A stretch of 64,000 nt of DNA from Flammeovirgaceae bacterium UBA5585 (GTDB taxonomy: Bacteria > Bacteroidota > Bacteroidia > Cytophagales > Cyclobacteriaceae): the NCBI GenBank assembly GCA_002425185.1, contig DILT01000006.1:34286-98285 (forward strand), written 5' to 3'. A program made the translations under genes and the position numbers. Positions 27,551-35,834 of the stretch are shown here, in pieces (position 1 is the stretch's first letter; each line of letters begins with the position of its first letter). The notes under the pieces were generated by a model. The model was not told the DNA's origin, did not search any database, and saw only the letters and a program-made list of their open reading frames with translations.

Positions 27551-27943
27551 TTATGCATTTGGTTGAATCAAATCCCACAGGTTGCCATACAAGTCGGCAA
27601 AAACAGCAACTGTTCCGTAGCTTTCAACCACAGGACCGCGAACAATGGTGATATTATGTTTCTTCAGGTTTTCAAAATCGCGATCAAAATCATCGGTCTG
27701 TAGAAATAAAAATACACGGCCACCGGTTTGGTTACCGATACGGCTTCGCTGCTCGTCATTGGCAGCTTTTGCCAGCAACAGGCTGCAACCATCCGAACCG
27801 GGTGGCACTACGCGCACCCAACGCTTGGTTTCCGTAAGTACGGTATCCTCCTCCAACCGAAAGTTCAGTTTGCGGGTATAAAATTCAATAGCCTTGTCGT
27901 AATCATCTACCACCAGTGCAATGTGGGCCAGGGTTTGTTTCAT
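27551..27943 (-). CDS. VOC (glyoxalase/bleomycin-resistance) family protein
   Basis: These 130 residues make one vicinal-oxygen-chelate domain: an N-terminal HIALVVDDYDKAIEFY strand-helix, the central GGRVFLFLQTDDFD and the C-terminal YGTVAVFADLYGNLWDLIQP. His7 and a late acidic residue are the usual metal ligands. Substrate cannot be told from sequence. It is the first gene of the operon that continues into the two hydrolases and the acyl-CoA synthetase. Confidence 0.88.
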   Translation of the reverse strand: MKQTLAHIALVVDDYDKAIEFYTRKLNFRLEEDTVLTETKRWVRVVPPGSDGCSLLLAKAANDEQRSRIGNQTGGRVFLFLQTDDFDRDFENLKKHNITIVRGPVVESYGTVAVFADLYGNLWDLIQPNA

Positions 27944-28049
27944 GGTTCCAAATATATTTTAAAACACGCAACGGGGAAGAACAAATTTCCGTCATTCCCG
28001 TTCCTGTGGTTTGAATCTCTCTGCAAAAAAGCTTTCATTCGTATTTCGT

Positions 28050-28574
28050 ATGAGGTTATTCACATTATTGCCATTGGTTTTACTGGTCTTACCGGATTCC
28101 CCCGGACCCATTCACGAGTTTCCTGTTCCGCCCCTAACGCATAAAACACTTTTCTACATCCACCGGAGTGTAAACAGCAATACGGTACTGTATGAGGTAA
28201 ACCTGCTGAATAACACCACTATAGATCCTAAAAATCCCGTTACGGTTTACTGGATTCGTTATGCTGAAAAAGGACAAAAGCGTGATCTTAACATGCTGGA
28301 GCGCAACTTTGCATACGGAATTAAGTGTATTCCCTTACAAAATGGAAAATATACACTCCAGTTTGTTGCGTCAAAAGCTCGCCAAGCCGAAATTCTGTTA
28401 GATCGAAACGGGCAGGCAACCGCCATTATGGATATTAATGGCAAACCCTCCCGGCTAAAGAAAATTTTCGTTCATGTTGCCGAAGACGGTTGGTGGCCCA
28501 AAGTTGACTATGTGGAATTTTTCGGTGAAGATGTAAGCACCAAAGAAGTGACCTACGAAAAGATGAAAGTTTAA
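28050..28574 (+). CDS. DUF4833 secreted protein
   Basis: From the ATG at 28050 the protein has 174 residues; an ATG 39 bp upstream is possible but would put 13 polar residues before the signal peptide (LFTLLPLVLLVLPDSPG). The body has the DUF4833 pattern: LFYIHRSVNSNTVLYEVN, NPVTVYWIRYAEKG, LNMLERNFAYGIK, and a conserved end, KKIFVHV. These domains occur in secreted proteins of Bacteroidota; function unknown. It stands alone and ends 9 bp from the convergent glycosyltransferase gene. Confidence 0.82.
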   Translation: MRLFTLLPLVLLVLPDSPGPIHEFPVPPLTHKTLFYIHRSVNSNTVLYEVNLLNNTTIDPKNPVTVYWIRYAEKGQKRDLNMLERNFAYGIKCIPLQNGKYTLQFVASKARQAEILLDRNGQATAIMDINGKPSRLKKIFVHVAEDGWWPKVDYVEFFGEDVSTKEVTYEKMKV

Positions 28575-28583
28575 GCGTGGCGC

Positions 28584-29597
28584 TCAGGCGTTTGCCGCCA
28601 ACTTCATTTTTGATCCTTCGGGCAATTCGTCAATACCTACTTTATCAATAACGAGGTAGTTCTTTTTGGAAAGTGACTGCCGCGTTATTAACTCAGCCAA
28701 AAAGCCGGTAACAAAAAGCTGCACACCAATAACCAGCGCTACCAAGGCCAGAAAGAAAATAGGTTGCTGGGTAACATCACGCTTCAGCGGGATTTGTGAA
28801 AAATAAACGGAGTCGATTTTATCCCATAAAATCTTTGCAGTAAAAAGAAAACCTGCCAGGAACGAAAGCGTACCCAGCGTACCAAAGAAATGCATGGGGC
28901 GCATGGCAAACCGCCCTACAAATGTTATCGTTAATAAATCAAGAAACCCGCGAACGAAACGCTCGAAGCCAAACTTGGAGTAACCGTACTTGCGTTCGCG
29001 GTGCTCAACAGCTTTTTCGGTAATTTTTGTAAACCCTGCCCACTTGGCAATTAACGGTATGTAGCGGTGCATTTCGCCATACACGGAAATATTCTTCACC
29101 ACAATTTTGTCGTACGCCTTTAGGCCGCAGTTGAAATCGTGAATCTTAATACCGGATATTTTTCGGGTTACGTAATTAAAAAATTTGGAAGGAACCGTTT
29201 TTGTAAACGGATCATTGCGTTTTTTCTTCCAGCCCGATACCAGGTGATAACCCTGCTGTTTGATCATAGCATAAAGTTCCGGTATCTCATCCGGACTATC
29301 CTGCAAGTCGGCATCCATCGTAATTACCACCTCACCTTTTGCCGCCCGAAAAGCGGTTTGCAAGGCGGCAGACTTACCATAATTACGATTGAATTTTACG
29401 CCTTTGAAATTGTGATCGGCTGCGCTGATTGACTGGATTTTCAACCACGATTTATCTGTACTGCCGTCATCAACAAACAGCACTTCATAAGAATAGCCGT
29501 GCGCTTTCATCACACGGCTAATCCAATCGCTTAATTCCTGAAGTGATTCTTCTTCGTTGAAAACGGGAATAATTACAGATAGATCAGGGTTATTCAT
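28584..29597 (-). CDS. Family 2 glycosyltransferase (polyprenyl-phosphate sugar transferase type)
   Basis: This 337-residue enzyme has a GT2 domain with LSVIIPVFNEEESL, VDDGSTDKS and the metal-binding TMDADLQDSPDEI, and then two C-terminal membrane helices (about 235-255 and 270-292), like GtrB and DPM1-type enzymes. It should move a sugar from a nucleotide donor to a polyprenyl phosphate on the cytoplasmic side. It is the last gene of the operon that includes the dihydroorotase homologue and directly abuts the DUF4199 stop. Confidence 0.92.
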   Translation of the reverse strand: MNNPDLSVIIPVFNEEESLQELSDWISRVMKAHGYSYEVLFVDDGSTDKSWLKIQSISAADHNFKGVKFNRNYGKSAALQTAFRAAKGEVVITMDADLQDSPDEIPELYAMIKQQGYHLVSGWKKKRNDPFTKTVPSKFFNYVTRKISGIKIHDFNCGLKAYDKIVVKNISVYGEMHRYIPLIAKWAGFTKITEKAVEHRERKYGYSKFGFERFVRGFLDLLTITFVGRFAMRPMHFFGTLGTLSFLAGFLFTAKILWDKIDSVYFSQIPLKRDVTQQPIFFLALVALVIGVQLFVTGFLAELITRQSLSKKNYLVIDKVGIDELPEGSKMKLAANA

Positions 29598-30152
29598 TTA
29601 AATCATTTCCGGCTGGTTTTTACGCACAAAAATAGCCATTATCAAGGCACCAATGGCATATAGAATAACAGCAACACCAAGTCCTTTTGGCATAGCCGAC
29701 AAGGAGAATTGCTTAGCCATTTCTTCTGGGTCAAACTGTTCTTTCATTTGCTCAATCGTTTCGTCAGGAGCGCCAAACTTTTGTGCCCAGTACAAAGAGG
29801 TATTCATTTGAGATTCCGCCATTACTTCAGGGTAACCAGGGTCAACCAGTATAAATATAATTGAGAAAATCATTCCCAAAATTCCGTTAGCAAAAAGGAG
29901 TACAAATACATACTTAAATGCTTCTCCAAAACCCAAATACCCTCCTATCTCATTTCTCCACTGAATACCGGAATAGATTGCATAGCCAAAATTTAGAATC
30001 AGTATGAAGAATACATATGAAAATCCTGTGAGTTTACTTGGCAAAAATGCATAAAGAATAAGCATTACCAGGATATGAATTGCTCCAAGAATCAATCCTT
30101 TCTTAGCCGCATCCATAATCCATGTTGTTTTACTTGTTGTTGAATTTTCCAT
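29598..30152 (-). CDS. DUF4199 membrane protein (copy 2)
   Basis: The 184-residue protein has four hydrophobic helices and the DUF4199 arrangement: an N-terminal KKGLILGAIHILVMLILYAF, a central YLGFGEAFKYVFVLLFANGILGMIF and a terminal helix before KNQPEMI. Function unknown. It lies 2 bp after its paralogue and adjoins the GT2 gene, so all are co-transcribed. DUF4199 genes next to dihydroorotase and GT2 genes are a recurrent arrangement in Cytophagales, from general knowledge. Confidence 0.85.
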   Translation of the reverse strand: MENSTTSKTTWIMDAAKKGLILGAIHILVMLILYAFLPSKLTGFSYVFFILILNFGYAIYSGIQWRNEIGGYLGFGEAFKYVFVLLFANGILGMIFSIIFILVDPGYPEVMAESQMNTSLYWAQKFGAPDETIEQMKEQFDPEEMAKQFSLSAMPKGLGVAVILYAIGALIMAIFVRKNQPEMI

Positions 30153-30154
30153 AA

Positions 30155-30688
30155 TTATTCGGGTTTTGGTTCTTTTCTTAAGACAACGGACAATAGTATA
30201 CTTATAAACAACCCGATTCCAAAGCTCTGAACTAAGTATGAGGACGCGAGTTGCGCCATATTAGTAGATGGAAGCGCCTCTAAATTACGCTCAATCACAT
30301 CTTTTCCGATGCGCGCAACCTCTTCTTCAGGAAAACCCCTTATATACTCCGTCATCAGCTTAATATATTCAGGTACAAAATCGGGCTCAAATACACCAAA
30401 AATTCGATACAAAACCGAACCCAATACTCCGGCTGTAGCCACCATTACAAAACTACCCAGCATGCCTTGAAAAAAATGCAGCGCACCTGCGTTATGAAAA
30501 TCACGGTATTCCTTTAAGGTGAAGAAAATAAAAACACCATAAAGAAAAACACGAAAATCAAGAAAGGGTGAAATCATTACCGGGTGCCTGCCCAGGTAAT
30601 ACATCATAACATTTAAGCCAATGGAGAGCACGGCTGCAATGGCACCATAGCGAACACCAATGGTCAATAACGGTGAAGGTTTCTTCAT
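30155..30688 (-). CDS. DUF4199 membrane protein (copy 1)
   Basis: The 177-residue product has four predicted helices and the same family core (FRVFLYGVFIFFTLKEYRDF, HFFQGMLGSFVMVATAGVLGS). It is a tandem paralogue of the next gene. Its start overlaps the end of the dihydroorotase homologue by 4 bp. No function is known. Confidence 0.85.
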   Translation of the reverse strand: MKKPSPLLTIGVRYGAIAAVLSIGLNVMMYYLGRHPVMISPFLDFRVFLYGVFIFFTLKEYRDFHNAGALHFFQGMLGSFVMVATAGVLGSVLYRIFGVFEPDFVPEYIKLMTEYIRGFPEEEVARIGKDVIERNLEALPSTNMAQLASSYLVQSFGIGLFISILLSVVLRKEPKPE

Positions 30689-31950
30689 AATGAATTATCC
30701 AGCACGTGTTTGGTGTTGTTGAAAACGGCTACTACTTTCCCCGTAAGGGTTTGGCCCAGCCAGGGCGAATTTTTTGCTTTGCTCAAATTTGATTTCTCAT
30801 CATACACCCAGGTACGGGTTGGGTCAAGCAACGTGAGGTTGGCTTTTGCTTCCAGATCAATCACCGGTAATTCAAGGTCAAGAATTTTCCGTGGCGCCAG
30901 CGTTACCTTTTCAAGTAGCGTAGGCCAGTCAACATGCTTGGAGAGTGATGTTAAATTCGCGGCAAACGTCTGCAGGTTAATGATGCCCGGATCGGCATGA
31001 TCAAACTCCAGGTTTTTGCTTTCTTCATCGTGTGGCACATGGCCGGAGCAGATCACATCAATGGTACCATCATTCAATCCCTTAATCAACGCATCGTTGT
31101 CGCGCTTCTCCCGCAAGGGTGGATTTACTTTATAATTGGTATCAAAACCGGCCAGCATACTATCATCCAGTAAGGGTTGATACGCTGCGATGTCGCACGT
31201 AACGGGCAATTTCTTTTTCGCACTGCGGATCAGGTTTATCGATCGGGCTGATGACAGTCGGGCCATGTGCAATCTTCCTTCAGCATAGTGCAGCAAATCC
31301 AGGTTGCGATGAACCGCTACTTCCTCAGCAATGCGGGGCATTCCTTTCAATCCCAACAGCGTACTCTGAATACCCTCGTGCATTTGCCCGAACATATTCA
31401 GCCAGATATCTTCCGGATGATCGATGAGGACACCTTTAAACTTTTGCAGATATTGAAGCGACTTTAGAAAAATATCAGTATGCCAGATGGTTTTAAGGCC
31501 ATCGGTAAAGGCAACGGCACCGGCCTCGTGCAGGTCGATCATTTCCGTTAATTCTTCGCCTTTATTGTCGCGGGTAACCGAAGCCAGTGCATGGATTTGC
31601 ACCAACCGGCTATCGTTATTTTTGGTCAGGTATTTTACATCATTTTTGGTTTGTATGCAGGGCGATGTATTGGGCAGCACCGCAATTTCGGTGAAACCTC
31701 CTGCCGCAGCCGCTTTGGAAACCGACTCCAGATCTTCCTTGTGCTCCAGGCCGGGGTCACCCACGAATGTTCCCAGGTCGAACCAACCGGGTGAAAGCAA
31801 CATGCCTTCAGCTTTGATTACCTTATCCGCCTGGTAGTTTTTATCACCGATTTCAACTATGCGGCCGTTGTTAAGGAGTACATTTTTAACTTTTTTATGA
31901 AAGGGGGAGTTTGGATCGAGGATTTTAGCGCCCTGAATGAGTATTTTCAT
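30685..31950 (-). CDS. Dihydroorotase homologue lacking the HxH metal site
   Basis: The 421-residue protein follows the cyclic amidohydrolase layout of PyrC: N-terminal beta segment KILIQGAKILDPNS, the barrel, and the end GKVVAVFNNTKHVLD. At the place where active enzymes have DxHxHxRDPG it has DLGTFVGDPGLEHKED, so both histidines of the binuclear zinc site are gone. Other conserved stretches (GGFTEIAVLPNTSP, SGHVPHDEESK) remain. Bacteroidota commonly carry this variant, and inactive homologues elsewhere are structural partners of aspartate transcarbamoylase; so pyrimidine-related, perhaps non-catalytic. It follows the MazF-type gene by 3 bp. Confidence 0.8.
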   Translation of the reverse strand: MKILIQGAKILDPNSPFHKKVKNVLLNNGRIVEIGDKNYQADKVIKAEGMLLSPGWFDLGTFVGDPGLEHKEDLESVSKAAAAGGFTEIAVLPNTSPCIQTKNDVKYLTKNNDSRLVQIHALASVTRDNKGEELTEMIDLHEAGAVAFTDGLKTIWHTDIFLKSLQYLQKFKGVLIDHPEDIWLNMFGQMHEGIQSTLLGLKGMPRIAEEVAVHRNLDLLHYAEGRLHMARLSSARSINLIRSAKKKLPVTCDIAAYQPLLDDSMLAGFDTNYKVNPPLREKRDNDALIKGLNDGTIDVICSGHVPHDEESKNLEFDHADPGIINLQTFAANLTSLSKHVDWPTLLEKVTLAPRKILDLELPVIDLEAKANLTLLDPTRTWVYDEKSNLSKAKNSPWLGQTLTGKVVAVFNNTKHVLDNSL

Positions 31951-31953
31951 AAA

Positions 31954-32286
31954 TTATTGATCCAACAAAGAAACAATTTTATTACGAACCTCCGAAAGTT
32001 TTCTCGGCTTAACTGATCCAGCTCTATATCGAATTATCGATTTACTTGCTGTGAAAATTCGGTTTGGTCGGATATTACTCTGCTGTTTAAGGCCTCCGAA
32101 GTCAAAATCACTATCTAAAAGTGAAATTGAAAACTCGTCCTTTGTCAGCTGACTTGTAACCTGACAAAGGATAATATCTTCACCTGGTAGATTTACTATA
32201 ACCAATGCTGGCCTTCTTTTCGATGAGGATAAATCTGAAAACGGAAACGGAACTACTACAATATCGCCCTTTACAAATTTTTCCAT
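31954..32286 (-). CDS. MazF/PemK-family endoribonuclease toxin
   Basis: This 110-residue protein has the MazF fold signature: GDIVVVPFPFSDLSSSKRRPALVI at the N-terminus, where the RRPALVI strand carries the RNA-binding loop, then LCQVTSQ and a terminal helix. The family cuts mRNA at short sequences when the antitoxin is lost. The antitoxin-like gene overlaps its start by 16 bp. It is followed after 3 bp by the dihydroorotase homologue, so the toxin pair shares a transcript with metabolic genes. Confidence 0.85.
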   Translation of the reverse strand: MEKFVKGDIVVVPFPFSDLSSSKRRPALVIVNLPGEDIILCQVTSQLTKDEFSISLLDSDFDFGGLKQQSNIRPNRIFTASKSIIRYRAGSVKPRKLSEVRNKIVSLLDQ

Positions 32287-32468
32287 GCCTGCTCTTCTTC
32301 AGTCGAATTCCAATCTTTTAAAGCATCCTCGCTTGCAACGTGGGTCATCACACTATCCTCCTGCTGATACTTCCGGTACTTTAAGTATAGGATAAAATCA
32401 TACAGCTCCTGCAAGAATTTATCAGGCACTTTATTGATCTCATCCTTTACTTCATCGCGTGTTATCAT
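32271..32468 (-). CDS. Antitoxin-like protein (DUF2281 type)
   Basis: The 65-residue product starts with a helical segment typical of DUF2281-like antitoxins (VPDKFLQELYDFILYLKYRKYQ) and ends in an acidic flexible tail (EDALKDWNSTEEEQAWKNL) that should wrap the toxin. Overlap of 16 bp with the MazF-type gene supports the pairing. It begins 7 bp after the BatA-domain gene, with no room for its own promoter unless inside that gene. Confidence 0.72.
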   Translation of the reverse strand: MITRDEVKDEINKVPDKFLQELYDFILYLKYRKYQQEDSVMTHVASEDALKDWNSTEEEQAWKNL

Positions 32469-32475
32469 TCAGACA

Positions 32476-34479
32476 TCATTTTAGAAAACGAATCAGTAGA
32501 ATCTCAACCAACAGGAAGAATAGCGCCAAAACCAAGGCATACTTCCATAATGGTTTCCCCAAATATCTTGCTTTTATTTCGTTACTGAAAGTCTCGGCCG
32601 AAGTGGCTTCAAAAAGCGCGATATTATCCGAGCCTCCCAGTTGCTCTCTTACTTCTTCCCCTTTCCATTGCCTCAGTAATGATTCACTATTATTCAGATT
32701 GAATGCGAAGAGCCCCACTGTGTCGCGCCCCACAGCAGCGTGATAAAATCCTGCCTGCATGGAGAATCGCGGTAGCTCCAGCATCACCCGATCGGTTAGC
32801 TTTCGCAGAAACGGAATAATCTCCTGCTGACCCACCAACCGGACCTGCTGTTCACCTGATAAACTGTCTACCCGCAACGTTACCAGGGTTTCATTCAAAC
32901 TGTAATAGGGTTTCCAGTCTGCTCGTTTAGCGGATGTGGCTATTCGATACATTACCGGAAGAAACAAAAAGTTATTACTCAGGTCAGAAAATTCTGGTTG
33001 TAACGGAGAGGCCAATAAAAATATTTTCCCACCCTGGTTAAACTGCGAAAGGAAAGGTTTTTCGTTTTTAAACTTCAGCACAGCCAATCGATCATTACCC
33101 CAGTCTATTACCCGCCTTGCTTTTGGTAATACCAACCGGTTAGAGCGTTCCTCAAAAACATTTTCAAAAAACGGATTAGTGAAATCCGGATTTTCAAGTT
33201 CAGCGGGTTGGGGCTCGTTAACAGACTTCAATGACGGAATGGACAATAGGTTTTTGTAGGAAGCTACATCGGGGCTTGCGGAGGGTATAACCAACAATGC
33301 ACCACCACCCGCTACGTAGTTGCGAAGTGAAGCCACCAACGCTGCATCGACAATATCGAGGCTGTTTAATACGATAAGATCTGTTTCCAGCAGGGTTGAG
33401 TAGTTTACATTTTTTGAATCAAACGAGCGAAACGTAAAGACTTCAGCATTTCCATATACCTTTTCAATAGGTGATTTCCCGCTGCTGCTCTTGATTTCAA
33501 CTACTTTAACTTTTTCAGAAAAATTAAACGCCAGGTAAAATTCATTATCGAAACTAACCGGGTAATCGTTAAAACTTATAACCGCTTTGCTGTTACCCCG
33601 ATTGGAAGAAACAATATCGAATGAAGTTGATGCACTACCTTGCGCAGCAATACTTACCGAACTGGTTCCGGTTTGAATGCCGTTTACTGTAAGTTTCACC
33701 AAAAGCTGGTCGATGGCTTTTGTCCCATCGTTTCGAAGTTTAACCGTCAGGGTGTTTTTTTCGCCTCCAACTACAAATGGATTTTCGAGGTAGGCTGTAT
33801 CAACAAAGATATTCGCCAGTGGTTCAAAGGTTAACGGGATGAGGTGTAACCGTTGGGCACTATCGAGCATAGAAGCGGAAAGTGCACCCATAGTAGATTG
33901 CTGAAAATCCGATATCCAAAAAATTTCATCTTGTGTGCGGGGGCGGTTGGTGTTATCCATGCGGTTCTTTACTTCTTTAAAGGTTCTGGTTACTGGCGAC
34001 AAGCGAATCTGCGCAAGCAAATCAACCACCTCAGCTTTCGTTTTATACGTGTTCGAGAACGGAGCAAAATCATTGGTAAGTAATTGAAACCGGGTTTCCT
34101 GAGGGAAAATATCAACGATCTGGTTGGCCATGGCAATGCCATCATCCAATGCCCGCGTTTTTTCGCCTACCGGAACCGACATGCTTAATGAATTATCCAG
34201 GTATATAATAATGTTTTGCCTTGCACCAACCTGCTCGGTAGCCGGTAAAAAGGGTTGGGCAAAAGCCAAAATCAGCAACAGCAGGAATAATAAACGTGAG
34301 GCCAGGATCAAATAGTGTTTCAGTTTGCGCTTGGCGGATGTAGCCTCCTGCACCTGGCGTAAAAAACGTGTACTGGAAAAATAAATTTTTTGGGTCTTCC
34401 TGAAATTAAAAAGATGGATGATAACCGGAACAGAAAGGGCGGTTAATGCCCACAGAAAAGCAGGATAGACAAAACTCAT
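32476..34479 (-). CDS. BatA-domain membrane protein (aerotolerance-type, VWA-like)
   Basis: The 667-residue protein has the BatA N-terminal domain: FVYPAFLWALTALSVPVIIHLFNFRK with RFLRQVQEATSAKRKLKHY split after it and a second helix LLFLLLLILAFAQPFLP. A VWA-like region (IIYLDNSLSMSVPVGEK) with a partial metal-site DNSxS, beta-rich middle domains and a C-terminal helix (LVLALFFLLVEILLI) follow. Such proteins are typical of Bacteroidota; the Bat name comes from aerotolerance in Bacteroides but the role is not settled. First gene of the operon reaching to the glycosyltransferase. Confidence 0.88.
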   Translation of the reverse strand: MSFVYPAFLWALTALSVPVIIHLFNFRKTQKIYFSSTRFLRQVQEATSAKRKLKHYLILASRLLFLLLLILAFAQPFLPATEQVGARQNIIIYLDNSLSMSVPVGEKTRALDDGIAMANQIVDIFPQETRFQLLTNDFAPFSNTYKTKAEVVDLLAQIRLSPVTRTFKEVKNRMDNTNRPRTQDEIFWISDFQQSTMGALSASMLDSAQRLHLIPLTFEPLANIFVDTAYLENPFVVGGEKNTLTVKLRNDGTKAIDQLLVKLTVNGIQTGTSSVSIAAQGSASTSFDIVSSNRGNSKAVISFNDYPVSFDNEFYLAFNFSEKVKVVEIKSSSGKSPIEKVYGNAEVFTFRSFDSKNVNYSTLLETDLIVLNSLDIVDAALVASLRNYVAGGGALLVIPSASPDVASYKNLLSIPSLKSVNEPQPAELENPDFTNPFFENVFEERSNRLVLPKARRVIDWGNDRLAVLKFKNEKPFLSQFNQGGKIFLLASPLQPEFSDLSNNFLFLPVMYRIATSAKRADWKPYYSLNETLVTLRVDSLSGEQQVRLVGQQEIIPFLRKLTDRVMLELPRFSMQAGFYHAAVGRDTVGLFAFNLNNSESLLRQWKGEEVREQLGGSDNIALFEATSAETFSNEIKARYLGKPLWKYALVLALFFLLVEILLIRFLK

Positions 34480-34568
34480 TGCTGCAAATTACGATTTACG
34501 ATGAAGTAACACGAAATATAACACAACGACAGTATTAAAATTTGACATACGGAACGGTGACTTAATGA

Positions 34569-34609
34569 ATGGCTCATGCTTCTATGGTAAATAAAATACT
34601 ATGAGCCAT
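34569..34609. promoter_or_regulatory. Inverted repeat covering the exbD-like start codon
   Basis: A 9-bp perfect inverted repeat, ATGGCTCAT at 34569-34577 and ATGAGCCAT at 34601-34609, brackets 23 nt. The second arm begins with the start codon of the ExbD-like gene. If the left arm is transcribed, the stem would hide the start. Confidence 0.4.
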
Positions 34610-35140
34610 CAATACACCCATAGACGGCCCGAATTCCAAACGGGTTCCATAGCCGACATTGCCTTTTTGATGCTGACTTTTTTCCTGATCACCACCCAGA
34701 TTGCCAACGAAAAAGGGCTGGCTCTTGTTTTACCACAACCCAATAATGTTCCGGTAGCACCGGTACACAAACGAAACTTGTTCACCGTACAGGTCAACAG
34801 TGCTGATCTGTTTATGGTAGATGGAGAAGTGAGAACTGAATTGGATGGGCTGCGCGAAGAGATTAAAATTTTTGTGTTGAATAACGGGCGAGATGTAACC
34901 CGTTCTGATAATCCTGAAAAAGCGGTGGTGTCACTGAAGGCAGACCGGGGCGCTACCCATCGCGCTTATATTTATGCGCTGGATGAAATTCAGGCTGCGT
35001 ATTATGAACTTTATGCCGAACAGGCTGGAATTTCAGTCGAGGCATTCCGAAAACTTGACCTGAGCCGTCAAGCCGACCGGGTGTTATATGAAAAAGGAAG
35101 AAAGGGAATACCAATGAATATTTCGATTGCTGAGTTGTAG
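34601..35140 (+). CDS. ExbD/TolR-family biopolymer transport protein
   Basis: The 179-residue protein has the ExbD core: a short polar start, one membrane helix GSIADIAFLMLTFFLITTQI with the conserved proton-path Asp near residue 20, then a periplasmic domain. ExbD works with ExbB and TonB in energising outer-membrane transport. No ExbB or TonB gene is adjacent, so partners must be encoded elsewhere. The C-terminal region with AGISVEAFRKLDLSRQ is longer than in E. coli ExbD (141 residues). Confidence 0.9.
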   Translation: MSHQYTHRRPEFQTGSIADIAFLMLTFFLITTQIANEKGLALVLPQPNNVPVAPVHKRNLFTVQVNSADLFMVDGEVRTELDGLREEIKIFVLNNGRDVTRSDNPEKAVVSLKADRGATHRAYIYALDEIQAAYYELYAEQAGISVEAFRKLDLSRQADRVLYEKGRKGIPMNISIAEL

Positions 35141-35200
35141 AACTTAGCCAAACTTGTTTTGCAGCAATTATTATTGGCTAACGCCTTACACATTTATCAT

Positions 35201-35273
35201 TTTAGTGATTTTGTGTCGTGGTGGCAAAGAAATATAGATCTCTTCTAAGCCACAAAAGCACCAAAACACTAAA
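35201..35273. repeat. Intergenic inverted repeat, third copy
   Basis: Arms 35201-35225 (TTTAGTG...GTGGC) and 35249-35273 (GCCACAAAAGCACC...CACTAAA) pair over about 19 of 25 positions across a 23-nt loop. It belongs to the same family as 20735-20786. Located between the ExbD-like gene and the ssb terminator. Confidence 0.65.
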
Positions 35274-35283
35274 TACTCACTAA

Positions 35284-35318
35284 CAAAAAAGCCCGGCCCA
35301 TTTCGGAGCCAGGCTTTT
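35284..35318 (-). terminator. Rho-independent terminator of ssb
   Basis: Stem 35287-35297 / 35308-35318 (AAAAGCCCGGC with GCCAGGCTTTT, one mismatch) is followed on the minus strand by a run of T. It lies 25 bp beyond the SSB stop. Confidence 0.8.
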
Positions 35319-35343
35319 CCATAACTAAACTAAACCCAACCCA

Positions 35344-35682
35344 TTACTGTTGCTTACTGCCCAGCATCAGCATCTCATTCACATTAATCTCGGTGATGAA
35401 GCGCTTCTCACCCTTATCGGTTTCGTAATCACGATGCACCAGTCTGCCCTCAATACACACCTCTTGTCCTTTTTTCAGGTACTTTTCGGCAATGCCAGCC
35501 AGGCTACCCCAAATCACTATGTTGTGCCATTGGGTATCTTCTACTTTCTCGCCTTTCGCATTCTTGTACGAATCGGTAGTAGCGATGGAGAAGGTAGCCT
35601 TCTTTTTTTCACCAAACTCTTTCACTTCCGGGTCTTTGCCTAAACGACCGATCAACTGCACGCTGTTTCTCAAACTTTTCAT
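35344..35682 (-). CDS. ssb: Single-stranded DNA-binding protein, short form
   Basis: From the ATG at 35682 the protein has 112 residues; the longer frame to 35751 adds 23 residues without family support. The OB fold is clear: NSVQLIGRLGKDPEVKEF, ATFSIATTDSYKN, TQWHNIVIWGSLA, VCIEGRLVHRDYETDKGEKR. The C-terminus ends shortly after the OB fold (MLMLGSKQQ) and lacks the acidic DDDIPF-like tail that recruits repair proteins. So it may be a secondary SSB. Bacteroidota often have a longer main SSB elsewhere. Confidence 0.92.
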   Translation of the reverse strand: MKSLRNSVQLIGRLGKDPEVKEFGEKKKATFSIATTDSYKNAKGEKVEDTQWHNIVIWGSLAGIAEKYLKKGQEVCIEGRLVHRDYETDKGEKRFITEINVNEMLMLGSKQQ

Positions 35683-35774
35683 AACTGTATAATTTATTGG
35701 TTTAACATACACCTTCACGTCACGCTTCAACAGGCTCAGCGCAACCGCCAACCGGTTATTGCCGATTGACGATG

Positions 35775-35782
35775 CAAAGGTG
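35775..35782 (-). promoter_or_regulatory. Possible -7 element of ssb
   Basis: On the minus strand CACCTTTG, followed by CATC, differs by one base from TAnnTTTG. It is 93 nt upstream of the ssb ATG. No -33 TTG is seen. Confidence 0.3.
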
Positions 35783-35834
35783 TGGGGAGAAAAAAACCGG
35801 ACTCGTATGATAATCGCTTACTTTCGGTTATATT

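Noticed and set aside
30685..31950. Functional pyrC
   Set aside because: The HxH zinc ligands are absent, so the enzymatic name is withheld.
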